A DNA stretch of 64,000 bases from Puniceicoccaceae bacterium 5H (GTDB taxonomy: Bacteria; Verrucomicrobiota; Verrucomicrobiia; Opitutales; Oceanipulchritudinaceae), in NCBI GenBank assembly GCA_009772895.1, contig WOUP01000007.1, positions 62,001 through 126,000 on the forward strand. The letters run 5' to 3'. Below, one piece after another: positions 37,012 to 46,065 of this stretch. Position 1 is the first letter of the stretch. The number at the start of each line of letters is the position of its first letter. The notes below the pieces were generated by a model. That model did no database searches and was not told the DNA's origin. It was given only the letters and a program-made list of their open reading frames with translations. Both the position numbers and the translations under genes were made by a program.

Positions 37012-38454
37012 CTAGGCGCGGGCTCCCCAGGGCGTGCGCGTCTGGTATTGGTAGTCAGAGTCTTCGCGAATGAGGCGCAGGATCTCGAAGAAGTGAGGGA
37101 AGGTCTTGCCGCAGCACTGTGGGTCGCGGATCTTCAGCCACGGCTGGTTGTCGCCGCGGACGTTGGCGCAACCCAGGATAGCGAAGCTCATGGCGACGCG
37201 ATGGTCCTCGTAGGTCTCGATCTCCACCCCCCGCTCGGCCGCGGCGCGCAGCGATTCCGGGTCGGGGATGATTTCGAGGGAGTCTTCCTCTTCGATCACG
37301 TTGGCGGGGCCCAGCAGCTTGCGCAGTTCCGTGGCCATGGCGGAGACGCGGTCGGTCTCCTGATGGCGTGTGTGGGCGATGCCGGTGATCTTCGTCGGGC
37401 CGTCGAACAGCGGTGCGATGGCGGCCAAGGTGAGGAAGGTGTCGGAAAATTCGCGAAAATCCACCGTGCCCGGGCTTTCGGCGACGCTCGGCTGGTGGGT
37501 GGGGCCGGTCGTGTCGGGCGTGAACTCGGCAATGACATCGCCGTTGGGGCGATAGTAGACCTGGAGGCCGCATTGCTCCATCACCGGGATGAACTGGCGG
37601 TCGCCCTGCCAGGTGAGGCCGCGCTGGAGGTCGGCGATGGCCACCGACCAGGTGGGCCCGCCCCGGTTGACGAGCGGGAGGGCGAGGAAGTAGGAGGCGG
37701 CCGTCATGTCGGCGCCGATCACATATTCGTCGCTGGTAAACTTGTAGCTGTTGCCGCGCGCCACGCGGAAGTTGAGCAGGTTGCCGTTGATCGACTCATC
37801 GATTTCCTGCCCCAGTTCCTTCATCAGGCCGAGCGTCATGTGGACGAAGGGGCGCCGCACATTGGTGGCATTGAGCTCAAAGCTGCATTCGCTGAGCGCA
37901 TAGGGCGCGATCATGAGCAGCGCGGAGAGGATCTGGCTGCTGGCGCTGGCATCGACCGCTACCTCGCCTCCCTTCAGCCCGTGCGTGCGCATGGTGAAGG
38001 GAAAGTAGCCTCGCTCGCCTTGAAATTCGAACTCTGCGCCTTGGGATTCGAGGGCTTCGAGCAGGCCCTCCATCGGGCGCTTGCGCATCGCCTCGTCACC
38101 ATCGAGGTGGTAGACGCCGTCTTCGCGCAGGGCGAGAAAGGCCGTCAGAAAGCGCGCGACGGTGCCGGCGTTGCCCACGTGCAGAGTGGCTTCCTCGTTC
38201 GGGATCCAGCCGCCGGTGCCGTCGACCACGATGGTCGAGCTGCCTTCGTCCGTCTCCACGCGAATGCCGAGCTGGTCGAGTGCTTGCACCATAATGCGGG
38301 TATCGCGGCTGAAGAGAGCGTTGCGAAACGTTATCTGCTGATTGCTCAATGCGGCCAGGATGAGGACGCGATTGGTCAGGCTCTTGGAGCCGGGCACGCG
38401 AACGCGCGCGCGAATCGGTTGTGCAAACGGGACGATGGGCAGGGGATCTTGCAT
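37012..38454 (-). CDS. aroA: 3-Phosphoshikimate 1-carboxyvinyltransferase (EPSP synthase)
   Basis: AroA makes EPSP in the shikimate pathway. The 480-aa protein has VPGSKSLTNRVLILAAL near residue 20, LHVGNAGTVARFLTAFLAL near 90, RKRPMEGLLEAL near 123, and DHRVAMSFAILG near the C-terminus. It is about 50 residues longer than the Escherichia coli enzyme, mostly in the middle and at the tail. It lies between tyrA (128 bp upstream) and cmk. Confidence 0.95.
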   Translation of the reverse strand: MQDPLPIVPFAQPIRARVRVPGSKSLTNRVLILAALSNQQITFRNALFSRDTRIMVQALDQLGIRVETDEGSSTIVVDGTGGWIPNEEATLHVGNAGTVARFLTAFLALREDGVYHLDGDEAMRKRPMEGLLEALESQGAEFEFQGERGYFPFTMRTHGLKGGEVAVDASASSQILSALLMIAPYALSECSFELNATNVRRPFVHMTLGLMKELGQEIDESINGNLLNFRVARGNSYKFTSDEYVIGADMTAASYFLALPLVNRGGPTWSVAIADLQRGLTWQGDRQFIPVMEQCGLQVYYRPNGDVIAEFTPDTTGPTHQPSVAESPGTVDFREFSDTFLTLAAIAPLFDGPTKITGIAHTRHQETDRVSAMATELRKLLGPANVIEEEDSLEIIPDPESLRAAAERGVEIETYEDHRVAMSFAILGCANVRGDNQPWLKIRDPQCCGKTFPHFFEILRLIREDSDYQYQTRTPWGARA

Positions 38455-38582
38455 GGCGAGTGGGCAGCGCGCTTAAGTGAATGGGCTTTTCCCCGGAAGT
38501 GAATCTAAAAGTGACCCTACCGGTAGAGGATTTACATTATTTTCGCAGGAAAATGGGGTATGGTCGGTCGCGGAGACCATTT

Positions 38583-39431
38583 TCAGGCCAGTAAGTCGCG
38601 ATAATGTTTACCCCTTTCAAGCAAATGGCGAACCGATGGCCAGTCTCGATTGGCAATTGAAGAGCGTAAGAGGGCCAATTCGTCTTCAAAGGATGAGAGC
38701 GTGCGCAACACTTCGTCACGATTTTGCTCCACGATGTCGCGCCAGAGGGTGGGGCTGCCGGCGGCGATGCGGGTCGTGTCGCGCAGGCCGTTGCCCGCAA
38801 ACGCCTGCCAGGTGCCCGGATCTTGTTGCGCGAGCATGCTGCAGAGCGCGCTGGCGAGCAAATGCGGCACGTGGCTGATGTGCGCCACGATCTCGTCGTG
38901 ACGGTCGGGACTCATCGTCGTCACCTCCATATCCAGCCCGCGCCAGAAGCGACAGACCGTTTCGACGGCGGGTTGCGGGGTCTGGGGCAGCGGTGTGACG
39001 AGGCAGGCGCGCTCGCGAAACAGATCGGCCTGGGCGTTGGCGAGGCCGGTCTTTTCCGAGCCAGCCATGGGGTGCGAGCCCACGAAGGCAACGCCCTCGG
39101 GCATAGAGGCATGGGCTTCGCGACAGAGCAGGCCCTTGGTGCTGCCCACGTCGGTGACGACCGCTCCGGGCCGGAGGCGCGGCGCGAGCATCGCGGCATA
39201 GCGGGCGATCTCTCCCACGGGGGTGCAGATGACGACGAGGTCCGCGCCATCGGCAGCTTCGGCCGGTTCGGCAAAGACGGCGTCACACCAGGGCTGGGCC
39301 TCACATTCCAGTCGGGTCTCGATGCGGCGTGCCCAAACGTGGACGCGCTGGACAAGGCCGAGGTGCTTCGCGGCCATGCCCAGGGAGGCCCCCAAGAGGC
39401 CGGGGGCGATGATGGTGAGTTGTTGCAGCAA
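38583..39431 (-). CDS. tyrA: Prephenate dehydrogenase
   Basis: TyrA oxidises prephenate on the tyrosine branch. The 282-aa protein has an N-terminal Rossmann fold, IIAPGLLGASLGMAAKHLG; the first glycine of GxGxxG is Ala. VICTPVGE and the catalytic histidine in VGSHPMAGSEKTG (His120) follow. The C-terminal helical dimer domain includes LWRDIVEQNRDEV. The start is TTG at 39431 with no clear ribosome-binding site, so translation may be weak. It heads the tyrA-aroA-cmk group and is divergent from the FGE-domain gene. Confidence 0.9.
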   Translation of the reverse strand: MLQQLTIIAPGLLGASLGMAAKHLGLVQRVHVWARRIETRLECEAQPWCDAVFAEPAEAADGADLVVICTPVGEIARYAAMLAPRLRPGAVVTDVGSTKGLLCREAHASMPEGVAFVGSHPMAGSEKTGLANAQADLFRERACLVTPLPQTPQPAVETVCRFWRGLDMEVTTMSPDRHDEIVAHISHVPHLLASALCSMLAQQDPGTWQAFAGNGLRDTTRIAAGSPTLWRDIVEQNRDEVLRTLSSFEDELALLRSSIANRDWPSVRHLLERGKHYRDLLA

Positions 39432-39560
39432 GTTTGTCGGTGCTGGGGTTTCTAGACTTGCGCCACCCGATTCACTGGGCGGTAATGGCGGCTTGCGCCC
39501 GTCGCCTTAGGTTTCCGAGCCGTCGGGCGCTGACAAGCCTGAAAATCTGTCTTGCTCGAT

Positions 39561-41378
39561 ATGGTCCGTCGCCGAAAACCCCTGGTACGTAGAGAGGAAC
39601 GCCGGCGCATGCGGCGGGATCGCTGGCGCTGGGCCCTGATCGTGGCCGCAATCGTGGCGGTGCCCACCCTTGCGTTTCTGCTCGCGATCCCCGGCCAACG
39701 CTGGGATCGCTCCGAGGTCGAAAACCTGCCGATCGAGCTGGAAACGGAACAGATCCAGGATCTACGGGCCGAGTTGCAGCATACGCTGGAGCAGGCACGC
39801 GAGAGCTGGGAGACGCAGGGTGAAATCGAACCGGAGCGGATCGCTGATCTGGAAGCAGCGATCCGCCATCAAAGGGCGCTCATCCTGGCCCTGCGCCCAC
39901 ATATGAGCGGGGCCGACCAGACGGCGCTGCGCAGCGATCGTGAGCGGCTGAATGCGCTCAGGAAACTGCGGGACCAGGGGCAGGGGCAACGTTTGGCGGA
40001 CCAGTCCCATGCTTTGGAAGCAGAAGCAAAGCGCCTGCGTGCAGCGGGGGACATCGAGGCCGCACTCCCGCGCCTGGAGCAGGCTCTGGAGCTGCAGGAG
40101 CGCATCGACAACCAGTATGCCGGCAGCGATGCCCGTAACAAGGAGCGTTCACAGAGCCTGACGTTTCGCGTGAACGAATGGCAGATGGAGCCCGAGCTGG
40201 AGCGACTGGCAGCCCTGCAGGCGCAGGCCCAGGAAGCAATCGAGGCCGAAGACTTCGACCAGGCGTTGCGCGATCTCCACAGCGCCTTGAGCTACCGCCG
40301 GCGCCTGAACCGGATGAGCGAGAGTGTGCGACGTAGCGATGTCGAGGCCGAGCGCGCACTGGAAATGCAGATTGCGGATCTGGAGAGCCACGAGATCAAG
40401 GCCGAGCTCGACGCCGCCATCGCGCAGGGGGAAGCCTCACTCGAGGCGGGCGATTCCAACCGTGCGCTGGAGGCCTTTCGGCGGGCGGCGGACCGGCAGC
40501 GCACGCTCAACACCGATTACGCGGACAGTTCCTACGCGAGCAGCGAGCGTCTGCAAGTATTGCAGGACAAGACTTTGGCGGCGCCGTTGTTGCCCGCGAT
40601 TGCCAAGATCCAGAAGGCCTTGGGCGACGTTCGGCTGCGGCTTGCCCGGGGGGAAGGCTCCGCCACCGCGCCGAGCGTGACCGAGATCTACCGTCAACTT
40701 GAGCGGTTGCGCGATCAGCCGGATGCAAGCCGGTATCTCCCGCCCGACATGGTGGCCGAGGTGGAGTTGCTCTACGATCTGCGCGATGAGCTGGACGTGC
40801 TCTACCGGTGGTTTGACGAGCGCCTGCGGCCACTGCCGGAGCAGGAAGCCATTCATCTTTTGAATCAGGAAGTGTCGCAGTCTCTGTTCGAACGTCTGAT
40901 GGGGCGGAACCCCTCTGCGACCGAGGGCATGAGCCTGCCTGTCGAATCGGTGACGTTTGAAGAAGCGCGTGAGATGGCGCGGCGGGCCGGTTGGGTCCTG
41001 GGCCGGCAGGGACGCCTGCCGTTGGAGGCCGAGTTCCGCCTCGCTGTCGGCACACCGGATAGCGGAGATGTCTCCCGTATCGCCTGGAACAGTGCCAGTG
41101 CCGGTTTGGACCCGGAGAACCCTGTGCCGCAGGAGCCCGCGCAATTGCAGCCCAACGCCGCCGGCTTTTACGACCTGCTGGGCAACGTTTCCGAGTGGGT
41201 GGTCGTGCCCGAGCCGGAAGAAGGCGCGCAGGGCGTGGCCGGGGGCACGCTACGGGATAATCCGATCCGTCTGCGTTCTATCCCGGTGGAAGAGCGTGCG
41301 GTGGGCGAGCGCAATCCGTTTACGGGCTTCCGCGTCATCATCGAGCCCCGGGCAGAAACGGCAGAAGGCGAAGCATGA
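39561..41378 (+). CDS. Membrane-anchored coiled-coil protein with FGE-sulfatase (SUMF1-like) domain
   Basis: This 605-aa protein starts very basic, then one membrane helix (WALIVAAIVAVPTLAFLLAI, about residues 22-41). Long charged helices from about 50 to 400 look like coiled coil or TPR-like hairpins. From about 433 on it follows the FGE-sulfatase fold: LNQEVSQSLFERLMGRNPS, SLPVESVTFEEAREMARR, GRLPLEAEFRLA, GFYDLLGNVSEWV, NPFTGFRVI. The catalytic cysteines of formylglycine-generating enzymes are absent, so it is probably a binding or structural domain outside the membrane. Its stop overlaps a small membrane gene (ATGA). Confidence 0.75.
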   Translation: MVRRRKPLVRREERRRMRRDRWRWALIVAAIVAVPTLAFLLAIPGQRWDRSEVENLPIELETEQIQDLRAELQHTLEQARESWETQGEIEPERIADLEAAIRHQRALILALRPHMSGADQTALRSDRERLNALRKLRDQGQGQRLADQSHALEAEAKRLRAAGDIEAALPRLEQALELQERIDNQYAGSDARNKERSQSLTFRVNEWQMEPELERLAALQAQAQEAIEAEDFDQALRDLHSALSYRRRLNRMSESVRRSDVEAERALEMQIADLESHEIKAELDAAIAQGEASLEAGDSNRALEAFRRAADRQRTLNTDYADSSYASSERLQVLQDKTLAAPLLPAIAKIQKALGDVRLRLARGEGSATAPSVTEIYRQLERLRDQPDASRYLPPDMVAEVELLYDLRDELDVLYRWFDERLRPLPEQEAIHLLNQEVSQSLFERLMGRNPSATEGMSLPVESVTFEEAREMARRAGWVLGRQGRLPLEAEFRLAVGTPDSGDVSRIAWNSASAGLDPENPVPQEPAQLQPNAAGFYDLLGNVSEWVVVPEPEEGAQGVAGGTLRDNPIRLRSIPVEERAVGERNPFTGFRVIIEPRAETAEGEA

Positions 41379-41530
41379 GCGAACTGGAACCGGAACACGC
41401 ATCGGAACAGGAGCCGCCAGCGCAGGAGCAGGGCTCGGGCGTCACGGTCTGGCTGGTCCTTCTCGTCATGGTGATGACGCTGCTGCCGCTGGTCCTCTGG
41501 GCCGGCCGCTATGTCTGGCACTGGTATTGA
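41375..41530 (+). CDS. Small single-helix membrane protein
   Basis: This 51-aa protein overlaps the stop of the FGE-domain gene by four bases (ATGA). The first 22 residues are acidic and Gln-rich. The rest is one hydrophobic helix (TVWLVLLVMVMTLLPLVLWAG) ending RYVWHWY. The overlap and the matching membrane topology suggest it is a partner of the preceding protein. It has no family that I recognise. Confidence 0.7.
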   Translation: MSELEPEHASEQEPPAQEQGSGVTVWLVLLVMVMTLLPLVLWAGRYVWHWY

Positions 41531-41536
41531 GCGCGC

Positions 41537-42145
41537 CTACTCGGGGCGGGGGCGGCTCAAGGTCTCGCCCAATCGCGCAAAGTGGGTTCCACCGAGGCGT
41601 GCGAGCGGGTTGAGCTTTTCGACCGGCAAATCCGTTTTTTCGTCCCATTCCGTTACGCCCAGTTCGTCGCTCAGGAAGACGCGGTCTACTTGGCAGAGCA
41701 CGAGCGCCTGCTGGCCTTCGCCGATTTCGTGCACGGCATACAAGCTGGCGTAGAGGACTGCCTTTGAGGAGGCAAGGCGGGGCAGCGGGTTGTCGTCCTG
41801 CACCAGCGGCAGCCCCTGCGCCTCGACCTCGGAGATTTCCGGCGGGAGCGGTTTCGAGGACTGGTTGACGGCGTCCAGTTCCTCGACCGATGGCAGGTGA
41901 ATCACGGCCTGCCGTTCGCGTTCCAGGTTACGCAGCGTGTCCTTTTGCTCGCCATCGCGCCGACCGATGGAGATCGAGACGATGGGTGGGTTGCTGGTGA
42001 CGGCGTTGCAGTAGGAGAACGGGGCGAGGTTGTGGCTGCCGTTTTCGTTGCGAGTCAGCACCCACGCAATCGGGCGCGGCACGATGAGGTGCGTCATCCA
42101 ACGGTAATGAGCGCGGGAACTGAGGCGGTGACGTTCGATCCACAT
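41537..42145 (-). CDS. Flavin reductase-like FMN-binding split-barrel protein
   Basis: The 202-aa product follows the flavin reductase-like family: LIVPRPIAWVLTRNENGSHNLAPFSYCNAVTSNPP split over residues 20-54, then SISIGRRDGEQKDTLRNLE and a DxxL barrel strand VLCQVDRVFL. It would bind FMN and may reduce flavin or act as a reductase partner; the substrate is unknown. I chose the ATG at 42145 (MWIERHR) because the upstream frame is out of family. It converges on the small membrane gene. Confidence 0.82.
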   Translation of the reverse strand: MWIERHRLSSRAHYRWMTHLIVPRPIAWVLTRNENGSHNLAPFSYCNAVTSNPPIVSISIGRRDGEQKDTLRNLERERQAVIHLPSVEELDAVNQSSKPLPPEISEVEAQGLPLVQDDNPLPRLASSKAVLYASLYAVHEIGEGQQALVLCQVDRVFLSDELGVTEWDEKTDLPVEKLNPLARLGGTHFARLGETLSRPRPE

Positions 42146-42214
42146 ACGTGTATTTAAGTTTGCCTTGGAAAAATCGCTAGGGCAAAAGTAGGGTACGGCT
42201 GTCGTCACTGTGTC

Positions 42215-43234
42215 ATGAGAGAAACGATTCGCACTATTCGCATCTTTTTCCTGCTGCTCTGCATTACCGCGGCGCTGCTGGTCACTGTGGCCGTGCCGGA
42301 GTGGGAAGGCTACTGGATGCGGTCGGTGGTGATCGGCGGCTGCATCGGCGCGCTGGTGGTCCTGATCGACATCATGCTCAAGGGCTTTTCCCTGCGCGGC
42401 CTGTCGGCGCTGACCTTCGGTTTGTTCGTTGGCTGGCTGATGGCCACGCTCATTTCGAGTTCGCCATTTTTCGACATTCCCTACGAGAGCTTGTCCGGGC
42501 CGTTGCGACAAAACATGTACCTCATCCGCCTGGGGATCTTCGTCATCATGATGTACCTCGGCGCCGTGCTTGCGTTACGTGGCCGGGATGAGTTCAACCT
42601 CGTGATCCCCTACGTGCGGTTCGTGCCTCACCAGGTGGATGTGCCGCTGGCGGTGGTAGACACCAGTGCCCTGATCGACTCGCGTATTGCAGGGATTTGC
42701 GAGAGCAAGTTCTTCGGTTACGCTCTGGTCATCCCTCGTTTCGTTATGGATGAGTTGCAGAAGATCGCCGATTCGCCGGATCCGGTGCGTCAGGCCAAGG
42801 GGCGCCGCGGCCTGGAGACCCTGCGTCGTCTGCGCGATCTCGAGCATCTGGATTTGCGGATCAACGAGAGCGAGGTGGAGAACCGTCAGAACGTCGACGC
42901 GAAGCTGATCTTCCTCGCGCAAAGCCTCAATGCCCGCATCCTGACGACCGACTTCAATCTGGCCCAGATCGCGGAGTTTCACAACGTGGAGTGGCTCAAC
43001 CTGGCCGCCTTGAGCAAGGCCCTGGTGCCGCGGCCCGTGGTGGGCGAGCAGTTTGAGCTCAAGCTGGTCAAGCCGGGCAAGGATGCGGACCAGGCCGTGG
43101 GCTATCTGGCCGACGGCTCGATGGTGGTGGTGACCGACGCGCGCTCCTTTATCGGCAAAGAAGTCTTTGTGGAGGTTCAGAGCGTGGTGCCCTCCAATGC
43201 CGGCATCATTCTGTTTGCCCAGCGGGTTTCGTAA
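42215..43234 (+). CDS. PIN-TRAM domain membrane protein (YacL-like)
   Basis: The 339-aa product has four hydrophobic helices in the first 125 residues. A PIN nuclease domain follows, with acidic residues in AVVDTSALIDSRI (about 148), MDELQ (about 180), NVDAKLIFLAQ and LTTDFNLA (about 246). The C-terminus is a TRAM-like RNA-binding barrel (VGYLADGSMVVVTDA). This is the architecture of YacL-type proteins, presumed membrane-bound ribonucleases of unsettled role. It is monocistronic, divergent from the flavin reductase-like gene. Confidence 0.9.
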   Translation: MRETIRTIRIFFLLLCITAALLVTVAVPEWEGYWMRSVVIGGCIGALVVLIDIMLKGFSLRGLSALTFGLFVGWLMATLISSSPFFDIPYESLSGPLRQNMYLIRLGIFVIMMYLGAVLALRGRDEFNLVIPYVRFVPHQVDVPLAVVDTSALIDSRIAGICESKFFGYALVIPRFVMDELQKIADSPDPVRQAKGRRGLETLRRLRDLEHLDLRINESEVENRQNVDAKLIFLAQSLNARILTTDFNLAQIAEFHNVEWLNLAALSKALVPRPVVGEQFELKLVKPGKDADQAVGYLADGSMVVVTDARSFIGKEVFVEVQSVVPSNAGIILFAQRVS

Positions 43235-43474
43235 GCCTTGGCCGATCGCCCCCTTAAGCTGTGAAGGTTTTAGCCGATCGGGCATAGGCAGTTTAGCGGA
43301 TCTCAAAGGGTGAGGTTAAAGCAATGGTTAGGGTAAAGATGGTGTTAAAACGGATTGCGTGATGGCAACACCCTACAATTTGCTTGGCTTTACAGAACGG
43401 GCCGCTAGACGTAAGCTTCATAGCCTAATCTTCTGGCTATTATTATACGCTAACCCGCAACGAATATTATTCTC
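43235..43474 (+). promoter_or_regulatory. Upstream region of the pilin gene
   Basis: This is a 240-base gap with lower GC than the genes around it. A TATTAT box at about 43438-43443 lies roughly 32 bp before the pilin ATG and could be a -10 element; CTTCAT, 17 bases before it, is a weak -35. No sigma-54 GG-N10-GC pair was found. Confidence 0.3.
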
Positions 43475-43891
43475 ATGAACAAGAAGAAGTCTGGTTTTAC
43501 CCTCGTGGAAATCATGATTGTGGTGGTCATCATCGGCCTCCTCGCCGCCATGGCCATCCCCGCTTTCCAAAGCGTCCGAGTTTCCTCCCAAGCCGGTGCT
43601 GCTGAAAACAACCTGAAGCAAATCGCTCAGACCGGTCAGCGCGCCATCATTGAAAACGGCCTCAAATCCGTTTCCTATGACGAACTGATCACCACTTCGG
43701 GCACGCCGTGGGAGCTCCCCTACCTGAAGGAGATTCAGCCGGCCTCTCGCGAAAGCTACACCGGCCTGACGGTGTATGAAGATGGTGGTTACCTGGCCGT
43801 CAGCCTCAAGGGCGGGGAAGACGGCACGGCTGCTGGCTCCGTTGCCTACTCTGGCACGACCGGCGGCTCCTGGGTTGTCTGGGAATACTAG
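43475..43891 (+). CDS. Type IV pilin-like protein (prepilin N-terminal methylation motif)
   Basis: The 138-aa product has a short basic leader MNKKKSG cut before the Phe of FTLVEIMIVVVIIGLLAAMA, with Glu at mature position 5, as in type IV prepilins and pseudopilins. The rest is a small globular domain with Gly/Ser-rich strands ending TGGSWVVWEY; no cysteines form a C-terminal loop. It is monocistronic with its own terminator, as expected for an abundant major pilin. It may be polymerised by the GAF-PilB-type ATPase at 7.3-9.5 kb. Confidence 0.88.
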   Translation: MNKKKSGFTLVEIMIVVVIIGLLAAMAIPAFQSVRVSSQAGAAENNLKQIAQTGQRAIIENGLKSVSYDELITTSGTPWELPYLKEIQPASRESYTGLTVYEDGGYLAVSLKGGEDGTAAGSVAYSGTTGGSWVVWEY

Positions 43892-43922
43892 TTCCTGAGC
43901 CTCCATTTCGAGTCACATTTTG

Positions 43923-43949
43923 AAACCCGCCTTTTGGCGGGTTTTTTTT
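43923..43949 (+). terminator. Rho-independent terminator after the pilin gene
   Basis: AAACCCGCC (43923-43931) and GGCGGGTTT (43936-43944) form a 9-bp stem with a TTTT loop and a run of eight T (43942-43949). It ends the pilin transcript 32 bp after the stop. Confidence 0.92.
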
Positions 43950-44000
43950 ATGGCTTACGGTCCTTGCGTATTGGTGGGAGCTGCCTAGAAACGAAGGGCA

Positions 44001-44714
44001 ATGCAGGGTTTCTCTCCCGATAAACGTGCGCTGGCGCGCCAGCTAATGCCGTTGTTGATCTTTTGCGGCGTTGCGGCGGTGGCGAGTGCGGGCCTCTGGC
44101 TGTGGCTGGGTACGGATCAGCTGTTGGCGTGGGTAAATGCGGTCCGTGAGGCCCTGCAAAGCTGGTTGCGCATCATTCCGGTCTGGGCCTATTGGGTAGC
44201 CTTCGCCTTGCTGCCTGCTTTTGGGGTGCCGCTCACGCTGTTTTATCTCAGCGCGATTCCCATCATGGGTGGACCCTTCGGCCTCTACGGCATACTCGGT
44301 GCGCTGAGCGCCCTGGGCGTCAACATGTGGCTGAGCTATGCGGTCACGGATTCCGGGCTGCGTCCGTTTTTACAGCACCAACTGGAGAAGCGTGGCTGGA
44401 AAATTCCTTCGCTGCCGGAGGGGGAAGAAGGGCAGACGATTCTGATGATCCGCTTTTCGCCCATGCCCTATGCGATGCAGAACTACCTGCTGGCGATGAC
44501 CAATTGTGGATTGCGGCGCTACATGCTGTTTTCATTTCCAGCTCAGGCACTGGTCGGCATTGCCATGATGCTGATGGGCGGTAGCGCGATGAAGGGGCAT
44601 TTCGGCCTGTTGCTGTTGGGGATCTTCATGCTGCTGCTGATTTCGCTACTGGTGCGGCATATGCGTGGACGCTTGAAATCCTCGCCCGATGCGGCAGGAT
44701 CCTCGGATGCGTGA
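44001..44714 (+). CDS. TVP38/TMEM64 (DedA-like) membrane protein
   Basis: This is a 237-aa protein with about five hydrophobic segments. It has the family core FGVPLTLFYLSAIPIMGGPFGLYG (re-entrant loop, residues about 73-96) and LMIRFSPMPYAMQNYLLAM. Such proteins are thought to move or scramble lipids, but the exact role here is unknown. CGAAGGGCA precedes the ATG. Its end overlaps xseA by eight bases, so the two are coupled. Confidence 0.82.
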   Translation: MQGFSPDKRALARQLMPLLIFCGVAAVASAGLWLWLGTDQLLAWVNAVREALQSWLRIIPVWAYWVAFALLPAFGVPLTLFYLSAIPIMGGPFGLYGILGALSALGVNMWLSYAVTDSGLRPFLQHQLEKRGWKIPSLPEGEEGQTILMIRFSPMPYAMQNYLLAMTNCGLRRYMLFSFPAQALVGIAMMLMGGSAMKGHFGLLLLGIFMLLLISLLVRHMRGRLKSSPDAAGSSDA

Positions 44715-46014
44715 TGCCCTGGAGAGCGCGGCCCAGAATGCCTGGACCGTGAGCGAGCTGACAGAGCGGGTGCGGTCGATGCTCGAGACCGGCTTTGCCG
44801 AAGTATGGGTGCGCGGCGAGGTGAGCAACCTGCGCCGGCAGAGCAGCGGGCACATCTATTTTTCGCTGAAAGACGCGGGTGCGCAGGTCAGTACGGTGGC
44901 CTTTAGACAGGTGGCCTCGCGATTGCCGTTCGAACTCAAGGACGGGCAGCAGGTCGTGGCCTTTGGGCGCATGTCGGTTTTCCCGCCGCGTGGCAGCTAC
45001 CAGCTCGTCGTGCAACTGCTGATCGAGGAGGGGCTGGGCCGCCTGCAGGCGAAGTTTGAGGCGCTCAAGCGCAAGCTGGCCGAGGAGGGCCTTTTCGCGC
45101 CCGAGCGCAAGCAGGCGATCCCGCCGCTACCCAAGACGGTCGGCTTCGTGACCTCGCCCACCGGCGCGGCCCTGCGGGACTTTGTCAGCATCCTGCGGCG
45201 GCGGGGCTGGGGCGGCACCTTGCGCGTCTTCCCCGTCCGCGTGCAGGGGCAGGGCGCCGCGGAGGAGATTGCCCGCCAGATCCAGGTGGCCGAACGGTGT
45301 CAGGGCTGTGAGCTGCTGGTGATCGGGCGCGGCGGGGGCAGTCTCGAGGATCTCTGGCCCTTCAACGAGGAGGTCGTGGTGCGGGCCGTGGCGGCGTGTC
45401 GGCTGCCCATTATTTCCGCCGTGGGGCACGAGATTGATTACGCGCTGAGCGACTTCGCGGCAGACCGGCGGGCGGAGACCCCCTCGGCGGCGGCGGAGTT
45501 GATCACCAGTGCGTTTCTGGAGCAACGGGAGCGTCTGCGCGCCTTGGTCGAACGCCTGGACGAGCGCGTCGAACTCGGGATCGAGCGCCGGGCGGTCAAG
45601 CTGGAGCGCCTGAAGCACCGTTGGCAAAAGCAGGCCCCGCAGCACCGCATCGAGCAGGGCTGGCTGCGGCTGGACGACCTCGGCAATCGACTGCGTGGAG
45701 CGGGGCAGCGGCGACTGGCGGGCTACGCGCAGCGGCTCTACCGGCTGGAGCGTCGCTTCCTTGAATTGCATCCGGAAGCGTCGGCGCGGTTGGCGCGGGA
45801 GCGTTTGCGGCAGCTGGCGTTGCGGCTCAAGGCGAGCAGTCCCGACCAGATCCTCCAGCGCGGCTTCGTCATGGCCACCGACGCCAAGGGGCGCCTGATC
45901 AGCGACGCTAGAAAAATCAGGCCGCACCAGTCGTTTGTGCTGCAGTTCCGCGACGGCCAGATCCAGGTCAAGCGCGAGGTGCGCAGCGAGCAGACCGAGC
46001 TGGGGCTGGAGTAG
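44707..46014 (+). CDS. xseA: Exodeoxyribonuclease VII large subunit
   Basis: XseA, with XseB, degrades single-stranded DNA to short oligonucleotides. The 435-aa protein has an N-terminal OB fold (AWTVSELTERVRSMLE, EVWVRGEVSNLRRQSSGHIYF) and the core VGFVTSPTGAALRDF, VIGRGGGSLEDLWPFNEE and ISAVGHEIDYALSDF. A long helical arm rich in Arg and Gln follows. I chose the ATG at 44707, which has AGGA seven bases before it, over the ATG at 44689. The xseB gene is not in the window. Confidence 0.94.
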   Translation: MRDALESAAQNAWTVSELTERVRSMLETGFAEVWVRGEVSNLRRQSSGHIYFSLKDAGAQVSTVAFRQVASRLPFELKDGQQVVAFGRMSVFPPRGSYQLVVQLLIEEGLGRLQAKFEALKRKLAEEGLFAPERKQAIPPLPKTVGFVTSPTGAALRDFVSILRRRGWGGTLRVFPVRVQGQGAAEEIARQIQVAERCQGCELLVIGRGGGSLEDLWPFNEEVVVRAVAACRLPIISAVGHEIDYALSDFAADRRAETPSAAAELITSAFLEQRERLRALVERLDERVELGIERRAVKLERLKHRWQKQAPQHRIEQGWLRLDDLGNRLRGAGQRRLAGYAQRLYRLERRFLELHPEASARLARERLRQLALRLKASSPDQILQRGFVMATDAKGRLISDARKIRPHQSFVLQFRDGQIQVKREVRSEQTELGLE

Positions 46015-46065
46015 CTTCTGCCGCTCGAGCGTTGCAGGGACGGCGGCGTAGGCTAAGGTGCGGAC

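Noticed and set aside
43360-43400. Sigma-54 promoter before the pilin gene (TGGCAAC and TTTGCT)
   Set aside because: The GG and GC elements are 16 bases apart, while sigma-54 needs 10.
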